A stretch of 64,000 nucleotides of DNA from Zobellia galactanivorans (GTDB taxonomy: Bacteria; Bacteroidota; Bacteroidia; Flavobacteriales; Flavobacteriaceae): contig NC_015844.1 in assembly GCF_000973105.1 (NCBI RefSeq), positions 4,460,501-4,524,500 of the forward strand. Direction: 5' to 3'. Positions 1 to 6,489 of this stretch are shown here, one piece after another. Position 1 is the first letter of the stretch. Each line of letters begins with the position of its first letter. The notes below the pieces were generated by a model. The model was given only the letters and a program-made list of their open reading frames with translations, did not search any database and had not been told where the DNA came from. A program made the position numbers and the translations under genes.

Positions 1-837
1 GGTTTCTTTTTTGCCGAGGGGCTGCACGGTAATGGTGCCGTCGTCATAGAGCCTTATGCTGCCCTTGGGACCATCGATCAGTACCGAGCCAAAGGTCAAC
101 CTGGGGTCTTCGGCCGTATTTTCGTTATAACGGCTCGCATCTAAAAAGCCTAGGGTTCCATTTTCAAAATCAAAATTTACCCAAGCAAAATCCTCCCCTT
201 TAATATTGGGGTTCAAGGTGCGTAACTTGGCGTAAACACTTTTGATGTTTCCTCCCAAAAAGCTGAAGACGTCAATAAAATGGATACCGGTCTCATAGAT
301 AAGCAGGCGGTCCATTTTACGGAAATAAGGTTGTCGGTTCATATAGGCGTCGTCTTGCCAGCCATCTCCCATGCGCATACGAAGTTGAATGGTCTGTATT
401 TTGTCGCCTATTGTATTCTGTTCCAATAGCTTTTTGATTTCGCGGTACCATGGCATAAACCGGAAATTCTCGTGTACCATCATACGGACTCCCGAGCTTT
501 TTATCATTTCTGCTATTTGAACGGACTCCCCATAAGTAGGGGCCAAGGGTTTTTGACAGATGATATCGATTCCGTTTGCAATGGCAAGTTTACAGAGTTC
601 TAAATGGGTTTCAGGGGGTGTTATAATATCAACGAAATCAGGTTTTTCCGTTTCGAGCATGGTAACCACATCGTCATAGGCCTTTTTGAAACCATAGGTG
701 TCACAAACGGTTTGGGCCTTTGCGAGTTGGTGGTCGCAAATGGCTGCAATCTCTACATTCTCTATGCGTTGCCAGGCATCAAAGTGAAATTGACTAAAAT
801 AACCTGCCCCGATACATACTCCTGTTAACTTTTTCAT
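1..837 (-). CDS. Gfo/Idh/MocA family oxidoreductase (partial, C-terminus off the left edge)
   Basis: I translated this by hand from the ATG at 837-835; 279 codons remain open to base 1. The N-terminus has the Rossmann nucleotide-binding pattern GAGYFSQFH (about residues 11-19). It is followed by AAICD near the second strand and by CQKPLAPT, the position of the family's EKP motif (Glu is replaced by Gln here). The later stretch LLIYETGIHFIDVFSFLGG matches the substrate-side domain. Family members are NAD(P)-dependent oxidoreductases acting on sugars, inositols or their acids. It is the most downstream visible gene of the operon that begins at 5225; the preceding transporter stop is one base away. 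A role in oxidising an acid sugar or its precursor is inferred from that context. The exact substrate cannot be read. Confidence 0.88.
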   Translation of the reverse strand, partial: MKKLTGVCIGAGYFSQFHFDAWQRIENVEIAAICDHQLAKAQTVCDTYGFKKAYDDVVTMLETEKPDFVDIITPPETHLELCKLAIANGIDIICQKPLAPTYGESVQIAEMIKSSGVRMMVHENFRFMPWYREIKKLLEQNTIGDKIQTIQLRMRMGDGWQDDAYMNRQPYFRKMDRLLIYETGIHFIDVFSFLGGNIKSVYAKLRTLNPNIKGEDFAWVNFDFENGTLGFLDASRYNENTAEDPRLTFGSVLIDGPKGSIRLYDDGTITVQPLGKKET

Positions 838-838
838 T

Positions 839-2107
839 TTAGTATAGTGAAAAGTGTTTTGATGGTTTCATATTGTACCAAATGAATATGGCCATAATGT
901 TGAGGGCCGCACCTACTATAAAAAATAGGGTAGTGGAACCTGTCCATGCCAATAAATAAGGGAATAATAGGGCTGTAATAAAGGCTCCTATGTTTCCGGC
1001 CATGTTCATTGTGCCCGATACCGTTCCCGAGTGCTTTTGGCCAATATCAACACAAAAGGCCCAAGATGGGGGAAGGGTCATGTCCGCCCCAAAAATAGCG
1101 ATACTTAGAAAAACAATGGCTCCAACGGCCGAATCCATATAAATACTTCCCAAAAGACCAATGGCCGCAAGGCCAAAACCGATAGATGCGGGCAATATTC
1201 TCGATTTGTTCCAATTGCCGTTTTTGAATATCCTGTCGATCAGCCAGCCTGAGACCCAATTGCCTATGGCCCCAAAAGTGAGGGGTATGGCCGAGTAGAA
1301 TCCGGCCTCGACCGTTTCTAGTCCGTATTCGCTCTTTATATGGGGAAAGAGCCAGGTAAGGGCAAAGAAAAAGGTGAAATTACTGGCAAAGTACTGGCCC
1401 ATGGCCAACCACATGTTCCTTGATTTAAGCAGGGTTCCGAAATGTATTTTTTCCTTGGTTTTTGTAGCTTTTTTGTTTTGTCGGGAGGCAATGATAAATT
1501 CCTTTTCCACCTTTGAAATACCGTTGTGTTCCTCGGGGGTGTCACGGAATAAAAAGTACCAGGCCAATGCCCAGAGCACGCCAACGGCACCTAAAATGAA
1601 AAAGGTGATCCTCCATCCGAAGTCGTTTACCATCCAGGCAACGGCAGGTAGGGCGAAGGCCGCACCTAGTCGAGAACCGGAAAAATTGATGCCGGTTACC
1701 AATCCCCGTTCCTTTAGGGGGATCCAGCTAAAAATGGCCCTTGACATGCCGGGAAAGGCACCCGCCTCACCCGCGCCAAAGAGAAAACGTACGATCAAAA
1801 GCGATATAAAATTAAATGCTGCTCCCGTCAATGCGGTAAACACCGACCATAAGGTTACGATCATAGTGAGTACCCGGCGTGGCCCGAAGCGGTCGGCCAA
1901 AATACCCGACGGGGTTTGAAAAAAGGCATAGCCAAGGGAAAAGGAGGCTAGAATCCATCCCATTTGTTTGTCGCTGAGGTTCAGGGCTTCCGAAATGGGG
2001 TCTTTGGCAACAGAAATACAGATGCGGTCAATATATAAAAGCAGGGCCAGCAAAAATGTGCCGACCACCATAAAATAACGTTTAGGGAAATAACCGTGTT
2101 CTTTCAT
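839..2107 (-). CDS. MFS transporter, anion:cation symporter (hexuronate/acid sugar) type
   Basis: The 422-residue protein has about twelve hydrophobic segments, the usual length for the major facilitator superfamily. The loop motif DRFGPRRVLT (about residues 87-96) is the MFS motif A region. RFLFGAGEAGAFPG is typical of the ACS family, which includes ExuT, GudP and tartrate transporters. It therefore probably imports a sugar acid across the inner membrane by proton symport. It sits between the acid sugar kinase (9 bases upstream) and the oxidoreductase (1 base downstream), so it is translated from the same message. Substrate assignment (hexuronate, aldonate or four-carbon acid) is inference from neighbours. 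The family call is secure. Confidence 0.88.
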   Translation of the reverse strand: MKEHGYFPKRYFMVVGTFLLALLLYIDRICISVAKDPISEALNLSDKQMGWILASFSLGYAFFQTPSGILADRFGPRRVLTMIVTLWSVFTALTGAAFNFISLLIVRFLFGAGEAGAFPGMSRAIFSWIPLKERGLVTGINFSGSRLGAAFALPAVAWMVNDFGWRITFFILGAVGVLWALAWYFLFRDTPEEHNGISKVEKEFIIASRQNKKATKTKEKIHFGTLLKSRNMWLAMGQYFASNFTFFFALTWLFPHIKSEYGLETVEAGFYSAIPLTFGAIGNWVSGWLIDRIFKNGNWNKSRILPASIGFGLAAIGLLGSIYMDSAVGAIVFLSIAIFGADMTLPPSWAFCVDIGQKHSGTVSGTMNMAGNIGAFITALLFPYLLAWTGSTTLFFIVGAALNIMAIFIWYNMKPSKHFSLY

Positions 2108-2116
2108 CTTTATCTA

Positions 2117-3502
2117 TTAATTCAAAAGTTCTATTACTTCGGCCACTGCCTTTTCATCACCAACATTTCCAGGGAAAACGATATAAGGTAAATTAGGGAA
2201 TTTCGACTCATTTCCCAATTGCCATACCGGAACCCCTTTAATGACCTGTCCGAGAACCATGGCGCGTTTTACACCCAAACCCTTGGTTGCGATATCGCTA
2301 GACGTTATCCCTCCTTTGGCCAGTATATATCGCGGCCGAACCCTTAGCTGTCTTATAAGGGAGTTCAGTCCGTTCGCCACTTCGTTGACAATAGCCAGGC
2401 TTTCTTTTTTATCGGCGCCCTTTACGATGGTGCGACTGGTGTAAATTACAACGTTTTGCCCCTTGTCTATGGCCTTGTCGGCTTGTTCGGCCAAATCGGA
2501 TATTTGGGCGCTAAAGGCATTTATGTCGAAGACCAAATTCGCGTTCAGCTCAAGGAAGAGGGCGGAGCTTCTGTTTTTGAGATAGTTTAATTGGGCCGTT
2601 GTTTTGGGGACGTAAGAACCGACAACGGTCAGGGCTCCATAGGAAACTTTGTTCTTTAATATCTCGCCTTTTTCAAGGCATTTTTTAGGGGCGATTCCTC
2701 CCAAGGCGTTGACAAAGGAGGCGGCGCTTCTAAAAACGAGATGGCCTTGATGTAAAAGACAGGACAAGGCTATGGCCTGTAAGTCGGAATAACTTGTGGC
2801 GTTGACAACAAAATGTGTTTTCGTCTTAGAGGTTAAAGCTTTTTGGACCTTCGTCAAATCCGATGCGCGTAAGTCGGTTAGCGATATCGACCCGATTTCA
2901 TCGGGAGATATGCGGGGCCCATACTTTTCGAGAATGTATTCCTTAAGGTTGGATGAAGAATAGCCAAAAGTATTGTCTTGGGCGAACGGTGTTTTGGAAG
3001 CTGGTACAAAGTGTTGCTTTTCGGCAACGTAGTGCACATCATTGAAGGTGTATCTTCCCCCTTCAAAAAAAGCGGGAATCAACAGTTGTTTGGTGTTTTT
3101 CCACCCTAATCCCTTGACCAGGGCTTCTACCTCGTTCGGATAATGGCCTCGTAAGGTGGAGTCGCTACGGCTGATTACCAAAACGGACTTATCAAGTTTG
3201 TCGGCCGCTATCTTTAAGCGTTGACCGATGCATTCGGCAAGGGAGTTGGCTTCTTCGGCCTGTAAACTTCTTGAGTTGGTCAGGATAAAAAAAATACGGT
3301 TATCAACTAGTTCCCGTTCTAAGATCTCTTGGGTCCATTCCGTTATTACCGGTATGTCGTATATGGTTTGGGTACCGGTGGGGTCATCATCTAGAACGAC
3401 TATGCTTTTGGGGGATGTCTCCAACGCTTTAAGAATAGCCCTTTCGTATCCGGGTAGCGCATCACCTTCCGTAATCGAACGTAAAATTGCCGTTTGTTCC
3501 AT
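2117..3502 (-). CDS. four-carbon acid sugar kinase family protein (DUF1537, OtnK/DtnK-like)
   Basis: The 461-residue protein shows the N-terminal DUF1537 signature VVLDDDPTGTQT (about residues 35-46), then FILTNSRSL and RSDSTLRGHYP. The C-terminal half has LAKGGITSSD and the glycine-rich end VFPGNVGDE, the nucleotide-binding region of the family. Characterised members phosphorylate D-threonate, L-threonate, D-erythronate or related acids with ATP. The start ATG overlaps the stop of the upstream cyclase gene by one base, which indicates translational coupling. In known pathways the kinase product is oxidised and decarboxylated by a PdxA-like enzyme. Here a tartrate/isopropylmalate-type dehydrogenase occupies the operon instead, so the pathway order is uncertain. 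Confidence 0.87.
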   Translation of the reverse strand: MEQTAILRSITEGDALPGYERAILKALETSPKSIVVLDDDPTGTQTIYDIPVITEWTQEILERELVDNRIFFILTNSRSLQAEEANSLAECIGQRLKIAADKLDKSVLVISRSDSTLRGHYPNEVEALVKGLGWKNTKQLLIPAFFEGGRYTFNDVHYVAEKQHFVPASKTPFAQDNTFGYSSSNLKEYILEKYGPRISPDEIGSISLTDLRASDLTKVQKALTSKTKTHFVVNATSYSDLQAIALSCLLHQGHLVFRSAASFVNALGGIAPKKCLEKGEILKNKVSYGALTVVGSYVPKTTAQLNYLKNRSSALFLELNANLVFDINAFSAQISDLAEQADKAIDKGQNVVIYTSRTIVKGADKKESLAIVNEVANGLNSLIRQLRVRPRYILAKGGITSSDIATKGLGVKRAMVLGQVIKGVPVWQLGNESKFPNLPYIVFPGNVGDEKAVAEVIELLN

Positions 3503-4146
3503 TAATTTTCAGTTTCTATAGCTATGACCCGGGCCGGCGCGCCATCGCCTTTTGCTACTTTCAAAGGAAGGGCGATGAGCGTGACCTTGGGTTTTGAGAG
3601 TGCCTCAAGGTTGGTTAGCCCTTCTATGATGATTACCTTGTTCTTAAATAAGATCGTGTGTATTTCGGTAACCTCTTCAATATTGTTGACATCCGCCACC
3701 GATGGGGGTTCCACGCCCAATATGTTAACGCCGTTGTTGCCGAGCCAAAGGGCGAGCTCCTTGCCGATACGCGGTAAGCTGTTTCTATAACTATCGGTCC
3801 CCGCCCGCTTGCTCCAACCGGAACGCAATAATATGCTTTCCCCTTTTCTGAACGAATGGGCCACGTCTCCCAAATGGGAAACCTTTATTTCTTCGCTAGG
3901 GGAGATGGAAGTGATATCTACGACCCAGGCTTCTGAAATAAAATGGCTTACCGGCAACTCGTCTATGGTCTGATCAGTGGTTTCAAAATGAATCGGGGCG
4001 TCCATATGGGTGCCACTATGCGAGTATAGGTGCAAGGTGGTGGCGTTCCATCCATCATCGGCTACTGTTTTAGCATTTTCTATGGATGCCCCGGGCATAT
4101 GGTTGCCAATGGTCTGTGTTAGGTCTATGATTCGTTTTTCACCCAT
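3502..4146 (-). CDS. cyclase family protein (kynurenine formamidase-like metal hydrolase)
   Basis: The 214-residue protein contains HSGTHMDAPIHF (about residues 43-54), matching the HxGTHxDxPxH metal-binding motif of the cyclase/formamidase family (PF04199). Further conserved positions are LRSGWSKR and GVEPPSVAD. Members hydrolyse amide or lactone-type bonds with a divalent metal. In this operon of acid-sugar genes a lactonase-like or isomerising role is possible, but this is only inference. The gene lies 14 bases after the dehydrogenase and overlaps the kinase start by one base. A kynurenine pathway role is unlikely because no tryptophan-catabolism gene is nearby. Confidence 0.82.
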   Translation of the reverse strand: MGEKRIIDLTQTIGNHMPGASIENAKTVADDGWNATTLHLYSHSGTHMDAPIHFETTDQTIDELPVSHFISEAWVVDITSISPSEEIKVSHLGDVAHSFRKGESILLRSGWSKRAGTDSYRNSLPRIGKELALWLGNNGVNILGVEPPSVADVNNIEEVTEIHTILFKNKVIIIEGLTNLEALSKPKVTLIALPLKVAKGDGAPARVIAIETEN

Positions 4147-4160
4147 TTGGGAATTCAGTT

Positions 4161-5225
4161 TTAATTGGCCTTTATGAATGCGACTACACTTTCTGCCACT
4201 TCGGAAGTTGTGGCGTTTCCTTTGAGGTCCTTGGTTAAATTGCCCTTGGCGGTAGTGTGTTCTATACCGGCAAGAATATCCTGGGCAGCCTCTGATTCGC
4301 CCAAATGTTCCAGCATGATGGCCGCGGACCAGATTTGACCTATAGGGTTGGCAATGTTCTGTCCTGCAATATCGGGTGCAGAACCGTGAATAGGCTCGAA
4401 CATTGAAGGAAAATTATTTTCAGGGTTGATGTTTCCACTACCGCCGAGGCCTAAGCTTCCCATTATGGCACCGCCAAGATCGGAGAGGATGTCGCCCATC
4501 ATATTGGTAGTGACGATAACATCAAAAACTTCAGGTTTCAAAACAAAGCTGGCCGAAGCATTGTCAATGTACATTTTCGTATAGGTAACATCAGGATATT
4601 GCTCCGCAACCTCCGCTATGACCTTGTCCCAAAAGCCCAAGGTGTAGATCAAGGTGTTCGATTTGGTTACGTTGGTCACGTGCTTTCGGCGCTTGCGGGC
4701 CAATTTAAAGGCGTAATGGGCGATACGTTCAACGCCTAATCGGGTGACCATGCTGGTGTCGACGGCGACGCCATTGGGGGTGTCAGGGTAAAGTATTTTG
4801 CCGTTTTGGACAAATTCCCCTTCGTTGTTCTCACGAAGAATGACAAAATCGATGTCTTTTTCGGTTTTGTCCCTTAGGGGACTTTTTACCCCGGAAAAAA
4901 GTTTTACCGGTCTGTAGTTGACATATTGCTCCAGTTGGGTACGTACTTTAAACGTGTAGTCCCTTGCCGGAAGGGTATCATCCACCGCAGGTAGGCCAAC
5001 CGCCCCAAAGTATATGGCATCAAAGGCCTTTAGTTGCTCTATGCCGTCTGAGGGCATGAATTCCCCATGCTTTAAATAATGACCGGCACCCCATGAAAAA
5101 TCGGTAGTGTCTAGGGAAAAATTGTGTTTTGCTGCCACGGCCTCTAATACGGATACGCCCGCTGGTACAATTTCGGATCCTATGCCGTCTCCTTTTACAA
5201 CGGCTATTTTATATGTTTTGCCCAT
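4161..5225 (-). CDS. tartrate/D-malate dehydrogenase-type beta-decarboxylating dehydrogenase
   Basis: The 354-residue protein is a member of the isocitrate/isopropylmalate dehydrogenase family. It has VVKGDGIGSEIVPAG at the N-terminus, the substrate Arg region RTQLEQYVNYRPVKL, FVILRENNEGEF, and the metal-binding Asp region TTNMMGDILSDLGGA. The C-terminal NAD-binding segment is EPIHGSAPDIAGQNIANP. The REN(N)EGEF form and the overall length fit the tartrate dehydrogenase/D-malate dehydrogenase branch rather than LeuB or Icd. It is the first gene of the operon, directly facing the LacI gene, and probably performs NAD-dependent oxidation or decarboxylation of a hydroxy acid. The precise substrate is not readable. 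Confidence 0.83.
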   Translation of the reverse strand: MGKTYKIAVVKGDGIGSEIVPAGVSVLEAVAAKHNFSLDTTDFSWGAGHYLKHGEFMPSDGIEQLKAFDAIYFGAVGLPAVDDTLPARDYTFKVRTQLEQYVNYRPVKLFSGVKSPLRDKTEKDIDFVILRENNEGEFVQNGKILYPDTPNGVAVDTSMVTRLGVERIAHYAFKLARKRRKHVTNVTKSNTLIYTLGFWDKVIAEVAEQYPDVTYTKMYIDNASASFVLKPEVFDVIVTTNMMGDILSDLGGAIMGSLGLGGSGNINPENNFPSMFEPIHGSAPDIAGQNIANPIGQIWSAAIMLEHLGESEAAQDILAGIEHTTAKGNLTKDLKGNATTSEVAESVVAFIKAN

Positions 5226-5251
5226 AGTTCTTGAATAAAGCTAAATTTTTG

Positions 5252-5269
5252 TTGCACAAATTTGCACAA
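5252..5269. promoter_or_regulatory. candidate LacI operator pair I (two TTGCACAA copies)
   Basis: TTGCACAA occurs at 5252-5259 and again at 5262-5269, ten bases apart, in the leader of the minus-strand operon. Two further TTGCNCAA copies lie on the other side of the divergent promoters (5357-5376). The short palindrome-like unit next to a LacI-family gene suggests an operator; binding is inferred. Confidence 0.5.
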
Positions 5270-5309
5270 ATATTAAATGTTAATTTATCGATTAATTAAG
5301 TATTTTTGA

Positions 5310-5327
5310 CAAATATATGTAAATTTG
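5310..5327. promoter_or_regulatory. back-to-back Bacteroidota -7 boxes for the divergent operon and the LacI gene
   Basis: CAAATATA at 5310-5317 reads TATATTTG on the minus strand and TAAATTTG lies at 5320-5327 on the plus strand; both match the TAnnTTTG consensus of Bacteroidota primary-sigma promoters. No convincing -33 TTTG at the usual spacing was found for either. The implied starts lie about 75 bases before the dehydrogenase ATG and about 65 bases before the TTG at 5400. Confidence 0.42.
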
Positions 5328-5356
5328 GTTATCAATTTTGATAATAATACAAATTA

Positions 5357-5376
5357 TTGCGCAATATTTTGCTCAA
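5357..5376. promoter_or_regulatory. candidate LacI operator pair II (TTGCGCAA and TTGCTCAA)
   Basis: TTGCGCAA is at 5357-5364 and TTGCTCAA at 5369-5376, between the plus-strand -7 box and the proposed LacI start. They mirror the pair at 5252-5269 about the promoters. They would allow autorepression, and looping with pair I is possible. Confidence 0.5.
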
Positions 5377-5399
5377 TTGATTTTGCTAAAGAATATCTT

Positions 5400-6437
5400 T
5401 TGAAACAGCGTCCGAACAAACGAAATGCCACTTTACAAGATATAGCCGAGAAGTTAAACTTATCGGTATCGTCCGTTTCGCGTGCGTTAAAAGATAACCC
5501 TCGTATCAGCGGTTTTACCAAAGAAAAGGTTCGACGTGCGGCCGAGGAACTAGGCTATGTCTCCATTGATACCTTAGGGCTAAAAAAAGGAAGTGCCTCT
5601 AAATTGATCGGGGTTATCGTTCCTAAGATCGGTTATCACCTATATGCAACGGCTATCAGTGGTATTGAACAAATAGCCGAGCAGTTCGGTATGCGCATTG
5701 TCGTTTGCCAAAGCAATGAATCGAGTGAACGCGAAAAAGATTTGGTAAACGAACTGATCAATATCGGGGTCAAGGGCGTAATTGTGTCCTTGGCCAGTGA
5801 GACCAAAACTTTTGGACATTTTGAGAAGTTGAAGCGAAATGGAGTCCCTTTGGTTTTCTTTAATAGGGAATGCAATGAGGTCTTGACCCATAAGGTAACG
5901 ATAGACAACCGGTTGGCCGCCTATAATGCGGTACAACATTTGATTTCCATAGGATGTGAACGAATAGCCTATTTGGGCGGACCTGAAATCCTTCAGATCA
6001 ATCGAGACAGGGCGCAAGGCTATAAGGAAGCCTTAAAGGAAGCCGGACTAAGGCAAGACGCAAGCTTGCTAAGGTTCAGCACCTTCGATCGCGAAAGTGC
6101 GATGAGCGCCGCTAGGGACCTGCTTTATCAGTCGGAATATCCCGACGGTATCTTGGCCTTCAGTGACCAAATGGCCATCAGTGTTATGTTGGCCGCAAAG
6201 GAAAGAGGGATTTCCATTCCAGAGCAACTCTCCATTATAGGTTTTAACAACGAACCGGTGGGTGAGCTGTTGGAACCCTCCCTAACCAGTATCGACCAAC
6301 CGGCTTTCGCTATGGGGCAAGAATCGGCGAAGCTACTGCTGCAACCCTCTACCGAGTTTAAGCTGAATTATGAAAAGAAGGTGCTCAATTCCTTCATCGT
6401 GATACGGAATTCTACAAATAAGAATAAAAAAAACTGA
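5400..6437 (+). CDS. LacI-family transcriptional regulator
   Basis: From the TTG at 5400 the protein is 345 residues, the normal LacI-family length, beginning LKQRPNKRNATLQDIAEKL. The helix-turn-helix is LQDIAEKLNLSVSSVSRAL, followed by the hinge. A periplasmic-binding-like sensor domain follows (IGVIVPKIGYHLYATAISG; RIAYLGGPEILQINRDRAQG; DGILAFSDQMAISVM; ASLTSIDQP-type end). An upstream TTG at 5325 would add 25 residues unlike any LacI N-terminus and would place two operator-like repeats inside the coding region, so I prefer 5400. It faces the acid-sugar operon and probably represses it, with a sugar acid or derivative as inducer. It may also affect the DUF5060 gene 52 bases downstream. Confidence 0.87.
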   Translation: MKQRPNKRNATLQDIAEKLNLSVSSVSRALKDNPRISGFTKEKVRRAAEELGYVSIDTLGLKKGSASKLIGVIVPKIGYHLYATAISGIEQIAEQFGMRIVVCQSNESSEREKDLVNELINIGVKGVIVSLASETKTFGHFEKLKRNGVPLVFFNRECNEVLTHKVTIDNRLAAYNAVQHLISIGCERIAYLGGPEILQINRDRAQGYKEALKEAGLRQDASLLRFSTFDRESAMSAARDLLYQSEYPDGILAFSDQMAISVMLAAKERGISIPEQLSIIGFNNEPVGELLEPSLTSIDQPAFAMGQESAKLLLQPSTEFKLNYEKKVLNSFIVIRNSTNKNKKN

Positions 6438-6489
6438 ACCCAGCCTTTACGGCGTTGATATTAAACATGAACACAAAAACAATGAACCT

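Noticed and set aside
604-828. Plus-strand 74-codon frame
   Set aside because: Antisense to the clearly coding Gfo/Idh/MocA gene; its composition follows from the coding strand.
5325-5399. Longer LacI reading from TTG at 5325
   Set aside because: The extra 25 residues do not resemble a LacI N-terminus and would cover two operator-like repeats and start inside the -7 box.
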